Counted from the first letter of the stretch, positions 29,337 through 38,560 are shown. The stretch is 64,000 nt of DNA from Agarilytica sp045430305 (GCA_045430305.1 JAILXW010000001.1:1458914-1522913), one strand, 5' to 3'. Program-made: numbers and translations. Notes: generated from the letters alone by a model not told the origin.

Positions 29337-31580
29337 TTACTTCTGTGCTGCCTTCTTTTTCAAACGATACGCATGCAATAAAGGCTCTGTGTATCCGCTT
29401 GGTTGTACTTCTCCGAGGAAAACCAAATCCGACGCAGCTTTAAAAGCGATGCTATCGGTTAAATTTGTTGCCATTGGCTCGTATGTTGGGTCTGACTTGT
29501 TTTGCTCATCAACAACGGCAGCCATACGTGCGAGTGCAGCTTCAACGTCTTCTTTTGAACATACACCGTGGTGCAACCAGTTGGCCAAGTGCTGAGAAGA
29601 AATGCGCAAGGTTGCACGATCTTCCATTAAACCAACATCGTTAATATCTGGCACTTTTGAACAACCGACACCTTGGTCAATCCAACGAACAACATACCCC
29701 AAAATACCCTGGCAGTTGTTTTCAACTTCTGACTGGATGAGCTCAGGCGTAAGCGATGAAGTATCGGCCATTACCGGAATGGTAATGAGGTCTTCAAACA
29801 AGGCATTCAAGTCTTTATCTGCACGGCCAGTAATTTCTTTTTGCTTGGCGAACACATCAACTTGATGATAATGCGTTGCGTGAAGCACTGCAGCCGTTGG
29901 CGATGGAACCCATGCGGTATTTGCACCCGACTGAGGGTGACCAATTTTTTGTTCCAACATATCAGCCATACGATCGGGGATTGGCCACATGCCTTTACCG
30001 ATTTGTGCTTTGCCTGGAAGGCCACACTCGATACCGATATCTACATTCCATTTTTCGTAAGATTGAATCCAGGGTTGTGGCTTCATCTGTGTTTTAGGAA
30101 TCATTGGACCGGCCTTCATACTCGTGTGAATTTCATCACCCGTACGATCTAGAAAGCCTGTGTTAATAAATACGGTACGGTCTTTTGCTTGTGCGATACA
30201 GGCTTTTAGATTGAGTGTCGTGCGACGCTCTTCATCCATAATACCCATTTTGATAGTAGCTGGCTCAAGACCAAGTACACCTTCAACGCGACCAAACAAT
30301 TCGTTAGTAAATGCAACTTCATCTGGGCCGTGCATTTTGGGCTTAACAATATAAATGCTGCCTTTGCGCGAGTTGCTGTATTTGTTTTTGCCGAGAACAT
30401 CGTGCTTAGAGATCAACGAAGTGACCACTGCGTCCATGATGCCTTCAGGAATTTCATTTTGTTCGCTGTCTAAAATCGCTGGGTTGTACATCAGGTGACC
30501 CACGTTACGAACGAAAAGCAGTGAACGACCAGGTAGCGTTAGGGTAGAACCGTCGGCAGTCGTGTATTCACGATCTGGGTTGAGCGCACGTTCGATGGTT
30601 TTACCACCTTTGCTCACATTAGCCGTCAAATTACCCTGAATTAAACCAAGCCAGTTACCGTAAACTTCAATTTTGTCTTCTGCATCAACTGCGGCAATAG
30701 AATCTTCGCAGTCCATGATGGTGGTAAGAGCCGCTTCCAGAAGAATGTCTTTTATAGAAGCAGGGTCTGTTTTACCGATAGGGGATTCTGCATCGATTTG
30801 AATTTCAAATCGCAAACCGTTGTTAGCGAGCAAAATCGCACTTGGCGCAGAAACTTCACCCAGGTAACCCAAGAACTTTTCTTTTTGCTCTAACCCTGAA
30901 GTGCTGCCACCTTCTAGCTCAACGAGAAGCGCCCCATTTTCAATTCGGTAAGCAACTGCATCTTTATGCGAGCCACCAGTTAGCGGCGCAGCGGAATCCA
31001 AAAACGTGCGGGCTTGAGCGATAACTTCCGCACCGCGCTTTTGATTAAACCCTTTACCAATCGCCAAATCGCCTTCTTGCGAGATAGCATCGGTACCATA
31101 TAACGCGTCGTAGAATGAACCCCATCGTGCATTCGCTGCGTTCAGTGCAAAGCGCGCATTTTTAACAGGTACCACCAATTGGGCGCCTGCTTGGGTGGCG
31201 ATTTCATCATCGACGTTCTGGGTAGTGATTTTGAAGTCGTCAACTGGCGCTGCGAGGTAGCCAATTTCTTGCAAAAAGGCTTTGTATTCTGCCGTATCGA
31301 TCGCCTGACCTTTACGTGTTTCGTGCCAAGCATCAACTTTCGCCTGCAGCTCATCGCGATACTCAACTAAGGCGCGATTCTTTGGCGCCAAGTCTTTAAC
31401 GATTGCGCTAAACCCAGCCCAGAATGCATCGACGTCGACACCAGTTCCAGGAATGGCTTTCTCGTCAATAAAAGCTTTTAAGTCCTTATCAACCCAAAGG
31501 TCGCTGACCTGTTGGTAAGCACTTACGTCAGAAATCTTGTTTGGTGAGTATTGAGCAGTAGCAGAAGCGTTTTGTGTCAC
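29337..31580 (-). CDS. glcB: Malate synthase G
   Basis: The enzyme (about 747 residues) condenses glyoxylate with acetyl-CoA to malate, completing the glyoxylate shunt. Signatures include AIPGTGVDVDAFW, MDCEDSIAAVDAEDK, NREYT-like RALNPDREY, MHGPDEVAF, MGIMDEERRTTLNLK and NTGFLDRTGDEIHTSM, in the order of the G isoform. No ATG is available in frame: I choose GTG at 31580, with a TTG at 31607 as alternative, since the family N-terminus begins only about 30 residues before AIPGTG. A LysR gene lies directly upstream. Confidence 0.94.
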   Translation of the reverse strand: MTQNASATAQYSPNKISDVSAYQQVSDLWVDKDLKAFIDEKAIPGTGVDVDAFWAGFSAIVKDLAPKNRALVEYRDELQAKVDAWHETRKGQAIDTAEYKAFLQEIGYLAAPVDDFKITTQNVDDEIATQAGAQLVVPVKNARFALNAANARWGSFYDALYGTDAISQEGDLAIGKGFNQKRGAEVIAQARTFLDSAAPLTGGSHKDAVAYRIENGALLVELEGGSTSGLEQKEKFLGYLGEVSAPSAILLANNGLRFEIQIDAESPIGKTDPASIKDILLEAALTTIMDCEDSIAAVDAEDKIEVYGNWLGLIQGNLTANVSKGGKTIERALNPDREYTTADGSTLTLPGRSLLFVRNVGHLMYNPAILDSEQNEIPEGIMDAVVTSLISKHDVLGKNKYSNSRKGSIYIVKPKMHGPDEVAFTNELFGRVEGVLGLEPATIKMGIMDEERRTTLNLKACIAQAKDRTVFINTGFLDRTGDEIHTSMKAGPMIPKTQMKPQPWIQSYEKWNVDIGIECGLPGKAQIGKGMWPIPDRMADMLEQKIGHPQSGANTAWVPSPTAAVLHATHYHQVDVFAKQKEITGRADKDLNALFEDLITIPVMADTSSLTPELIQSEVENNCQGILGYVVRWIDQGVGCSKVPDINDVGLMEDRATLRISSQHLANWLHHGVCSKEDVEAALARMAAVVDEQNKSDPTYEPMATNLTDSIAFKAASDLVFLGEVQPSGYTEPLLHAYRLKKKAAQK

Positions 31581-31783
31581 AGTGTTCAGTCCAGTTATTC
31601 GTCTCAATTAATTGACAGTGTTCGTATCGAGGCGTCACTCAATTAGCCAACGCTCGTCAAGTTCCAAGGGTTAAAACTCCCGGAACGGGCGATTTTATTG
31701 GGCAGAGGCTAATTAATCTAATTTATGCCTGTTATTTAGCACATCATTCTCATGAATATGCCGACACATAAAGGGCGCTCATT

Positions 31784-32719
31784 CTAATACTTCTGAGCGA
31801 CTTCAGCTACCGTTCTTCTAAACCATCTGTGTGCTGGATTGTGATGAAGTAGACCACTCCAAGCCATATTGAGTTCTATTTCAGGAATTTCGAAGGGAGG
31901 CGGCAAAAAGACCAGGTTAGGATTGCTGGCTTTTAACCTTGCTGCTCGTGTGGGAATCGTCAACACAAGGTCTTTATTTTCGACCATAGACATCGCCGCT
32001 TGATAGTGGCGAGTAAAGACCTTGATACTACGCTTCTTACCGATCTTATTGAGCGTTGCATCCACCCAACCCAAGCGCTGTACATCTTCCGGGTTTACGC
32101 CAACACCGACCCCCATGCCAGTTTTACTCACCCACACGTGTTGCGCCTCTATGTAGGTATCGAGATTAAAATTTTCAGCAATGGGGTTATCTTTCCACAA
32201 CATACAAGTGAAGCTATCGCGCCAAAGGATGGATTGATGGAAGGAGTCAGGTAATGCATCAAAGCGGTTCACCACAAAATCGATGTGGCCCTGCTCCACA
32301 TCTTGATAGCTCACGTCACTGGGCGTCATGATATCGATGGTGATATTGGGCGCTTCTTTGCGAATGAAGTTCAACAACTCAGGAATCAAGGTTGATTCTG
32401 CGTAGTCACTCACCGCGATACGGTAAAGCTTATCGCTTTCCTTAGGGTCAAACTCCTGCACCGGGCGCACCACCTTCTCCACATGCAGTATCAAGTCACG
32501 CACTTCTGGCTCTAGCTGTTTCGCCCGCTCAGTAGGCTTCATACCCTCGCTTGTTCTGACCAATAGCGGGTCATCAAACTGCTGACGGAGGCGCTTGAGG
32601 GTATTCGACATGGCTGGCTGGGTAATACCCAGGTAGTCGGCAGCCTGGGTCACGCTCTTCTCTTTAAGAAGTACGTTGAGAGCCACCAGCAAGTTAAGAT
32701 CAACACCATGAAGATTCAT
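31784..32719 (-). CDS. LysR-family regulator between aceK and glcB
   Basis: The 311-residue protein has an N-terminal LysR winged helix (LNLLVALNVLLKEKSVTQAADYLGITQPAMSN split across the first 45 residues) and a PBP2-type effector domain. It resembles LeuO/NodD-like members by the MNLHGVDLNLL start. It is oriented with glcB, whose start is 200 bp downstream, and may control the glyoxylate/gluconeogenic genes around it; this is inferred from position. The effector is unknown. Confidence 0.9.
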   Translation of the reverse strand: MNLHGVDLNLLVALNVLLKEKSVTQAADYLGITQPAMSNTLKRLRQQFDDPLLVRTSEGMKPTERAKQLEPEVRDLILHVEKVVRPVQEFDPKESDKLYRIAVSDYAESTLIPELLNFIRKEAPNITIDIMTPSDVSYQDVEQGHIDFVVNRFDALPDSFHQSILWRDSFTCMLWKDNPIAENFNLDTYIEAQHVWVSKTGMGVGVGVNPEDVQRLGWVDATLNKIGKKRSIKVFTRHYQAAMSMVENKDLVLTIPTRAARLKASNPNLVFLPPPFEIPEIELNMAWSGLLHHNPAHRWFRRTVAEVAQKY

Positions 32720-32808
32720 GAAAAAAATACCCAGCGTATTCGCGATAAATTTGGTTAATTATACGCTGGATGGCGAACTTCGCCAGCCAAACTATTTTCG
32801 GCTGAAGT

Positions 32809-34587
32809 TTAATCGACGTTGAGCAGATCTTCGAAACAGTTACAGAATCGCGTCTCTTCTGGGTAGGGAAAGACATTTTGATAAATGCCTTTTTGAATGA
32901 GATTTTGCTTCTTCTGCCAATATGAGGCTTCCAGTAAATCGGCATGCCGCTCCATAAAGGGATCTCGATATTCCTTCTTGATCAATACAAAACTTAAAAA
33001 TTGCTCAGGGAATACGTCCATCGGGCCAACGTGATACCAAGGCCTGTCTGACATCTCATCCTCTTCTGTGCGTGCTTCGGGTATTTTTCTAAAATTCACG
33101 TCAGTGAGGTATTCGATCTCATCATAATCGTAAAAAACCACACGACCTCGTGATGACACACCAAAATTTTTCAACAGCATATCACCGGGGAAAATATTCA
33201 CCGCAATCAATTGCTTAATGGCATCGCCGTAATCATAAATCGCTTGACGTACCTGATCAGGCGACGCGCTTTGCAGAAAAATATTGAGCGGTGTCATACG
33301 TCGCTCAATATACAAATGTTTAATGACCACTTGGTCTCCGTCCATATAAATTTTGGACGGTGCAACACGTACTAAATATTCGTAAAGCTCGTCGGTAAAA
33401 CGTGAGCGAGGCAGAGCCACTTCAGAATACTCCAAGGTATCCGCCATTCGCCCAACGCGATCATGCAGTTTTACCAAGGTGTATTTTTCACGAATTTCTT
33501 TCGCGGTCGTTTCTTTTTCTGGGGGAAACTTGTCTTTAATTAACTTAAACACATACGGAAAAGATGGCAACGTAAACACCGCCATCACCATGCCTTCAAT
33601 ACCAGGCGCTTCACAAAGATTGTCGGTGCTGTTTTCCAAGTGCTCCAAAAACTCACGATAAAACTGTGTTTTACCGTGTTTCTGGAAGCCAATCTGGTTG
33701 TATAGCTCAGTACGCGACTTACGCAGAAGCAAGCGCTGAATAAAACTAACTAATGCGGCTGGCGACTCAGACTCGACCATAAAATAGGCGCGAGTAAAAC
33801 CAAACAGCACATTCAACTCTTCATTATCAAGAATCAAGGTATCAAGATACAGCGAACCATCTTCATTATTTAAAACAGGAATTGAAAACGGCTGATCACC
33901 ATACTCTGTAATAATACGACCAATAATATATGCGCCTTTATTGCGATAAAAAGGGCGTTTCACCACATCAAAACGAAATTCCGTCTGCTTACTTACCTCA
34001 TAACGAGAGGTTTTCAAGTAACGTTTCAATACAAAGCGTACATCACGATCTAAATCGTCAAAAGGCAGACCAAAATCATAGTCTAGAAGAATCTTCTTTA
34101 GAGCCTCAAGAATATTTTTGGCTGGGCAGTTATAGCTTTTTATGACCGGCGATGTGATTTGAATATCATTAAACGCCAACGACGACTTAACAAAAATATT
34201 ATTGTTATTAAAATAACTACGATGATGGATACGACAAAACACCGAGTTGTAATAACTCTCTGCCAACTTGGGTTGCAAATGCTTCTTCAAGCGCTTGGCG
34301 TACTTGGCCTTAATATCTTTCCATAGCTCTTCATCGTGTAAGGATGGGCTATCACCAAAAATCACCGCCAACGCATCCGTCGTCTCAACAATACGCAAAT
34401 CGTACCCCTGAATACGCTTTTTGGAAGCATCCTGAATACCTTGCCAATTCGCCTCTTCAAAAAAGCGCGTAGCATGAGCGGTATACTGGTTAAAAATTCG
34501 AAAGTGACGATCAAAACCTTCCATGATCTTAGATGTCACCAACTCTATAAGTTGGTTACGGCTTAACGCATTGATATCAGTCGTCAT
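32809..34587 (-). CDS. aceK: Isocitrate dehydrogenase kinase/phosphatase AceK
   Basis: The 592-residue bifunctional enzyme phosphorylates and dephosphorylates isocitrate dehydrogenase, switching carbon between the TCA cycle and the glyoxylate shunt. The C-terminal kinase-like half shows VVIKHLYIERRMTPLN, NFGVSSRGRVVFYDYDEIEYL (with the catalytic/metal Asp of FYDYDE) and WYHVGPMDVFPEQF. Length is normal. It is unusual that aceK is not with aceBA; here it sits with glcB, pckA and fbp. Confidence 0.96.
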   Translation of the reverse strand: MTTDINALSRNQLIELVTSKIMEGFDRHFRIFNQYTAHATRFFEEANWQGIQDASKKRIQGYDLRIVETTDALAVIFGDSPSLHDEELWKDIKAKYAKRLKKHLQPKLAESYYNSVFCRIHHRSYFNNNNIFVKSSLAFNDIQITSPVIKSYNCPAKNILEALKKILLDYDFGLPFDDLDRDVRFVLKRYLKTSRYEVSKQTEFRFDVVKRPFYRNKGAYIIGRIITEYGDQPFSIPVLNNEDGSLYLDTLILDNEELNVLFGFTRAYFMVESESPAALVSFIQRLLLRKSRTELYNQIGFQKHGKTQFYREFLEHLENSTDNLCEAPGIEGMVMAVFTLPSFPYVFKLIKDKFPPEKETTAKEIREKYTLVKLHDRVGRMADTLEYSEVALPRSRFTDELYEYLVRVAPSKIYMDGDQVVIKHLYIERRMTPLNIFLQSASPDQVRQAIYDYGDAIKQLIAVNIFPGDMLLKNFGVSSRGRVVFYDYDEIEYLTDVNFRKIPEARTEEDEMSDRPWYHVGPMDVFPEQFLSFVLIKKEYRDPFMERHADLLEASYWQKKQNLIQKGIYQNVFPYPEETRFCNCFEDLLNVD

Positions 34588-34781
34588 AAAAGCTAGTCAA
34601 ATCTGATCGGCCCAATCAGAGCCAATACTTATAATTAAAGAGACGCACACTGCGCCATGAAATGCGGCAACTATATTGGCGGGAATGACGCCCACTGTCT
34701 AGCTGCGATCGATTATACAAAACTACCCGCCAACTTCCTCTTGACGCCCCTAAATGAAGTCATTAGTATACGCGCCCCTAC

Positions 34782-34858
34782 GCACTCGTAGCTCAGCTGG
34801 ATAGAGTACTCGGCTACGAACCGAGCGGTCGAAGGTTCGAATCCTTCCGAGTGCGCCA
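34782..34858 (+). tRNA. tRNA-Arg (anticodon ACG)
   Basis: A complete cloverleaf with acceptor GCACTCG/CGAGTGC, D-arm with AGCTCAGCTGGA, anticodon stem CTCGG/CCGAG enclosing loop CTACGAA, T-arm GGTTCGAATCC, and an encoded CCA end. The anticodon ACG decodes CGU and related Arg codons after deamination to inosine. Confidence 0.97.
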
Positions 34859-34861
34859 TAC

Positions 34862-34892
34862 AAAAAAAGCCCGCCTAGTGCGGGCTTTTTTT
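34862..34892 (+). terminator. Intrinsic terminator after tRNA-Arg
   Basis: AGCCCGC-CTAG-TGCGGGCT flanked by an A-run and a T-run, starting 3 bp after the CCA end. Confidence 0.93.
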
Positions 34893-35186
34893 GTATGTAT
34901 GTCCCGTCCTGAAATATTCGGGAAGGCTCGACCAACCACAAAATCGTTGAGGCCGCCCTTCCACCGTATATAAGCCCGCCCCGCCCTATAGTTCCAGGCG
35001 TGTTTGTATGTGTATCGCAGACCTCGAAGACCGAGCACAAAATCCACTCGGGTTATACCCCCGCCCTTCTGCCGTAAAAAATACCCCTCTTTTCAGCCCG
35101 CCTAGCGCCAACCCTTCACCGCAGCCCCCATAAACAAAAGAAATTGCTCTAAGAAAGACATATTTATATTCCATTAAAATCGCACA

Positions 35187-35202
35187 GATTGCTGCACTGC
35201 AC
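35187..35202. promoter_or_regulatory. PhaR-like TGC site 1
   Basis: GATTGCTGCACTGCAC is a TGC/GCA-rich imperfect palindrome just upstream of the -35 box of the phasin promoter. PhaR repressors of PHB metabolism bind TGC-repeat sites of this type. A near copy occurs at 35252-35271. Confidence 0.5.
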
Positions 35203-35212
35203 AATATTAATA

Positions 35213-35241
35213 TTGACACACCACCTATATCGATCTAGACT
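35213..35241 (+). promoter_or_regulatory. Sigma-70 promoter of the phasin gene
   Basis: TTGACA (35213-35218) and TAGACT (35236-35241) are separated by 17 bp. It is placed 57 bp before the start codon and bracketed by the two TGC-rich sites. Confidence 0.65.
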
Positions 35242-35251
35242 TGCCATCATT

Positions 35252-35271
35252 GAATTGCTGCAATGCAGCGC
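35252..35271. promoter_or_regulatory. PhaR-like TGC site 2
   Basis: GAATTGCTGCAATGCAGCGC contains CTGCAATGCAG, a perfect palindrome around AT, just after the -10 box, where a bound repressor would block transcription. It shares ATTGCTGCA-TGCA with site 1. Confidence 0.55.
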
Positions 35272-35298
35272 ACCTTAATTTAACTCTTGGAGTCCGCT

Positions 35299-35649
35299 AT
35301 GCACGACCAACTGAACGAACAACTACAAAAATCGCTTAAGCCAGTTACTGACCTTACTAACATTAATGTGAAGACGCTTGAAACCTTGGCAGAAAAGCAA
35401 AAGGAGTTATTTACTTCTTTACTGAACACAAGCCAACAATTTGCAGAAGGCGCTAAAACAAACACCGATGTTACAAATGCCATCGAAGCTCAAAAAGCAT
35501 ATGCGCAAACATTGCAAGACACTATCGTAGCGGCTGCTCAAGATGCTTACGGCGTTATCTCTGAAGCTCAGGAAAAAAGTGGTGAAATTCTTAAAGAAGT
35601 TGTTTCTGATGTGCAGGCCCAAGCTGCTGCAGCGACACAGCCAAAATAA
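35299..35649 (+). CDS. Phasin-family granule-associated protein
   Basis: The 116-residue, almost wholly helical acidic protein fits the phasin family (TNINVKTLETLAEKQKELFTS then QAYAQTLQDT-like amphipathic helices, Ala/Gln-rich tail). Phasins coat polyhydroxyalkanoate granules. I start at ATG 35299, which has GGAG 8 bp upstream, rather than a TTG at 35287. The TGC-rich sites around the promoter support regulation by PHB level through a PhaR-type repressor. PHA synthase genes are not in the window. Confidence 0.88.
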   Translation: MHDQLNEQLQKSLKPVTDLTNINVKTLETLAEKQKELFTSLLNTSQQFAEGAKTNTDVTNAIEAQKAYAQTLQDTIVAAAQDAYGVISEAQEKSGEILKEVVSDVQAQAAAATQPK

Positions 35650-35658
35650 ATATCTTAC

Positions 35659-35693
35659 TTGGGCATGCCTTAGTCATCACAAGGCATGCCCAA
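35659..35693 (+). terminator. Perfect 13-bp stem after phasin
   Basis: TTGGGCATGCCTT and AAGGCATGCCCAA flank a 9-base loop, 9 bp after the stop. There is no T-run, so it may protect the 3' end of the mRNA rather than terminate. Confidence 0.6.
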
Positions 35694-35789
35694 TTGCCAC
35701 AACAACACCCCTCTTCCTAACTCGCCACCCCATTAAACCCCTTCGGGCAAAACAGCAGCCCTACACTCGGCTGCATAACACACCTCCTG

Positions 35790-35798
35790 CCCCCCCCC
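35790..35798. repeat. C9 homopolymer tract
   Basis: Nine consecutive C lie 130 bp upstream of the small lipoprotein gene at 35928. Such tracts are slippage-prone; no reading frame crosses it. Confidence 0.7.
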
Positions 35799-35927
35799 AA
35801 TACACTTCACGACAACAAGACCAGCCATGATCACAAAATGCTAGAAAAATGGCTGATTTACTCCTAACATACCGCCCGTGACACGAAAGTCACCCTATAG
35901 GCACGAAATTCAAGGAGTACGATAACT

Positions 35928-36149
35928 ATGAAAATAAGAACCCTAACGGCATTAGCCACGTTTCTTGTTCTCACCGCATGCGGTGGTGGTGGCAGCGACG
36001 GCAGTAGTGGTGGTGGAGAGACCCCAAGCCCCTCTGCAGCCGATAGTGATAATGACGGCTTGGTTGATAGCGAAGACTCACTTCCAAACGATGCAAGCAA
36101 TGGTACAAAGTGGACCACCATGACCTGGGACAACGGTCAGTGGGACTAA
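35928..36149 (+). CDS. Small lipoprotein with a thrombospondin type 3-like repeat
   Basis: The 73-residue protein begins with a lipoprotein signal peptide (lipobox LTAC, Cys at about 18) followed by a Gly/Ser linker and one acidic calcium-binding-type repeat (DSDNDGLVDSEDSLPND). AAGGAG precedes its ATG. It lies 37 bp before the next start and may form an operon with it. A role on the cell surface or in the periplasm is likely; the function is unknown. Confidence 0.8.
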   Translation: MKIRTLTALATFLVLTACGGGGSDGSSGGGETPSPSAADSDNDGLVDSEDSLPNDASNGTKWTTMTWDNGQWD

Positions 36150-36186
36150 CGGAATAATAATTTATAAAATATTGAGAGGACTCCTC

Positions 36187-37209
36187 ATGAAAAAAATCTT
36201 ACCCATTACACTAGCAACAAGCCTAATCAGCAGTCTTACATTTGCGCAAGCCACGCCAGTAACGAATCAGTTTTCTTCTGGTCAACCAGCACGCGCAAGC
36301 GAAGTAAATGCCAACTTCCAAGAGCTGGCAGATCGCATCGAAACAAATGCGACAGATATAAACACTAACACTTCAAACATTACTACAAACACAAGCAGCA
36401 TCAGCTCAAACGCCGGATCCATATCAGCCAACACAGGCACCATCAACACCCACACCAGCGACATAACAGCCAACTCGGTCGATATTGGCAACAACACCTC
36501 TGATATAGCCGGTAACACAACTGATATAGCCACTAATTCGAGCGCCATAGACGCCAACTCAAGCGATATTACTGCATTGGAAAACAGCGTGGCGACATTG
36601 GAAGCGAATACTCAAATAGTCACCTCGAGTATTAACGAAGAGCTCGCTAGCCGCACATTTCTAGATGTGAATAACGATTCTGGAACATGCGACCAGCGAA
36701 GCGATAGCTTCTCGTTTAACACCACTGCTCAAACTTTTGAACAGACCGTCATTTTTGAAAACAATAGTGACGGCACAGATTGTACTGAGTACGTTTTCAC
36801 TTGGGATTACTCAAACGACATCGTAGCGACAATGTATCAGGTGAATACTTCCGGCGGCGTCCCTATCGACTACTTATATACTCATGACGAGCCGTGGCTC
36901 TATTTAAAAGCAACGATGAAAATTGGAGAGAGTTGGGCAAGCTTCAGCGAAAGAAATCTTTCCATTAACGGTGGAGCGGCATCACCAACAACGCAGGAAT
37001 ATCACAGAACTACGCTCCTTGGCCGGAAAGATATAAGCGTACCCGCAGGTGAGTTCGAAGACTGTTTAATGCTTGAAGATGTGCGAATATTCACTGGCTT
37101 AGCTGAAGACCGGAGACTCTATTATGTTTGTGAAGGGCCAGGTTTAGCTAGATGGGTTAGCCTAACGAACGACCAAGACTGGCAGCTACAAAGCTATACA
37201 GAAAACTAA
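36187..37209 (+). CDS. Exported protein: trimer-type heptad stalk plus C-terminal domain
   Basis: The 340-residue protein starts at ATG 36187 (AGAGGA upstream) and has a signal peptide cut near AQA. Residues about 45-150 form an unbroken heptad array of the form I-x-x-N-x-x-x (ITTNTSSISSNAGSIS...), the pattern of trimeric coiled-coil stalks with Asn at core d positions seen in autotransporter adhesins and phage fibres. The remaining 185 residues form a domain with paired Cys (TCDQR ... DCTEY, EDCLMLED ... YYVCEG) that recurs in the next gene. No outer-membrane anchor is present, so it is not a classical adhesin. Function is unknown. Confidence 0.8.
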   Translation: MKKILPITLATSLISSLTFAQATPVTNQFSSGQPARASEVNANFQELADRIETNATDINTNTSNITTNTSSISSNAGSISANTGTINTHTSDITANSVDIGNNTSDIAGNTTDIATNSSAIDANSSDITALENSVATLEANTQIVTSSINEELASRTFLDVNNDSGTCDQRSDSFSFNTTAQTFEQTVIFENNSDGTDCTEYVFTWDYSNDIVATMYQVNTSGGVPIDYLYTHDEPWLYLKATMKIGESWASFSERNLSINGGAASPTTQEYHRTTLLGRKDISVPAGEFEDCLMLEDVRIFTGLAEDRRLYYVCEGPGLARWVSLTNDQDWQLQSYTEN

Positions 37210-37234
37210 TATACATATAATTTTGAGTATCTAC

Positions 37235-37260
37235 AGGGCGCCAACAGCGCCCTTTTTATT
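37235..37260 (+). terminator. Intrinsic terminator
   Basis: AGGGCGC-CAACA-GCGCCCT followed by TTTTATTT. A near twin ends the paralogous next gene. Confidence 0.9.
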
Positions 37261-37546
37261 TCCGCTGTTATATTTCGCCCACCCCACTACGACTGCACAA
37301 AATTCAATCTAAATCACTCAAAACACCCCCCTCCCAGTGGCGACAATCACACATTTTTACATTTTCTCTCTTTATTATTTGTCTTTATTGCGATAAATTT
37401 TCGCCCGACAAATAAGTCACCCAATATGTTTAAAAACCAACCAAAAGGAAGCGGAATACTTCAAGTGTCATCCGCATTTCTATCAGGGTCGATATCCAGC
37501 CAAGCATTCTGGAAGCAGATCTAATCATAATAAAAGGAAGTCTCGT

Positions 37547-38209
37547 ATGAGTATTCGTTTAATCTCCACCTTATTGATCAGCATTGCTAGCGCAAGCGTT
37601 TTCGCCGCCCCCGTGCCAGCAACCCCTTACGAAACAAATGAAAACTTAACCTCGCGTACATTTTTGAACGTCGGCGAAGCAAGTGAAGACGGCTGCGATA
37701 AGCGCGTCGATTATTTCGACTTTAATACCATCGCCAAATCCTACATTCACAACGTCAACTTGATGAATGAAACTACAGATGCGCCCTGCCTTGAGCTTAA
37801 CTACCAATGGTATTATTCGCACGGATTGAAAACTAAGGGCTATCAAGTTGTATACAATGGCTACCCAACAGACTACAGCATTAGCCTGAGCAAAATCTGG
37901 CGTGTGCTAAAAGAAGAAATGCGAGAAGGAGAAAGCTGGGGTAATTATAACCAGCGTACCGTTCACTTTCCCGACTCTACGCCTTTTCCAGCCGGTACCG
38001 AATATCATAAAACAACCTTTATTGCCGTTGAAAATGTTAGCGTTCCCGCTGGCGACTTCCAAAATTGCTTAGTTATTGAAGACCTGGTGAATTTTGGCGA
38101 AGGGCCGCAAACACGTATTTATTATTTCTGTAATGAAACTGGCGTAGCACGGTATATTCACGTGGAAAGCGGTGTGGATTGGCAGCTACAAAGCTATACA
38201 GAGAACTAA
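37547..38209 (+). CDS. Exported protein, paralogue of the stalk protein's C-terminal domain
   Basis: The 220-residue protein has a signal peptide (to AAPVPA) and then only the C-terminal domain of the preceding protein: SRTFLNVGEA, GCDKRVDYFDFNT, then SVPAGDFQNCLVIEDL, IYYFCNETGVARYI and the identical ending WQLQSYTEN. The Cys positions are conserved. The VPAG(D/E)F...C segment recalls DUF3108/TapB-like beta domains, but I cannot place it firmly. It has its own leader of about 290 bp and terminator. Function is unknown. Confidence 0.8.
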   Translation: MSIRLISTLLISIASASVFAAPVPATPYETNENLTSRTFLNVGEASEDGCDKRVDYFDFNTIAKSYIHNVNLMNETTDAPCLELNYQWYYSHGLKTKGYQVVYNGYPTDYSISLSKIWRVLKEEMREGESWGNYNQRTVHFPDSTPFPAGTEYHKTTFIAVENVSVPAGDFQNCLVIEDLVNFGEGPQTRIYYFCNETGVARYIHVESGVDWQLQSYTEN

Positions 38210-38245
38210 AAAAAATATTTTTTAATCAGTTTTTCGAATGTTGAT

Positions 38246-38268
38246 AGGGCGCCTTGTGCGCCCTTTTC
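38246..38268 (+). terminator. Intrinsic terminator
   Basis: AGGGCGC-CTTGT-GCGCCCT followed by TTTTCATTT, nearly the same as the one at 37235. Confidence 0.88.
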
Positions 38269-38560
38269 ATTTGCTCACTGATAACAACCCACCAATTTCA
38301 AACAGGAAATTTCAATACCGATACCAATGGATGCCACTCGGTAAGATACTCAACCGTATTGGCGCTTTCTGTTGCACTAGCATCATTTTCATTAAAAGGT
38401 TTCGCAAGACAAAGGCCGTCAAAAGTTGCCGAACGCGCCGCCTTTCTTTCATCACAAAAATACCCGTAACGGCCCCATTTTATTCATAATATTAATCCGT
38501 TCCTAATGAACGAAATAAGACAATTAAATGTTAAGTATGTATTAGCCATAGCAAAAGCAA

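Larger units (their letters stand above)
34893..35298. other. Intergenic region tRNA-Arg to phasin
   Basis: About 400 bp. The left half holds nothing that I recognise; the right part has the phasin promoter with two TGC-rich sites described separately. Confidence 0.6.

Noticed and set aside
34750..35040. Minus-strand ORF of 96 codons containing GRIRTFDRSV
   Set aside because: It is the antisense of the tRNA-Arg gene. This sequence type is a well-known false annotation.
38238..38489. Overlapping 71- and 83-codon plus-strand frames
   Set aside because: They begin inside a terminator hairpin, lack ribosome sites, and have unlikely composition.
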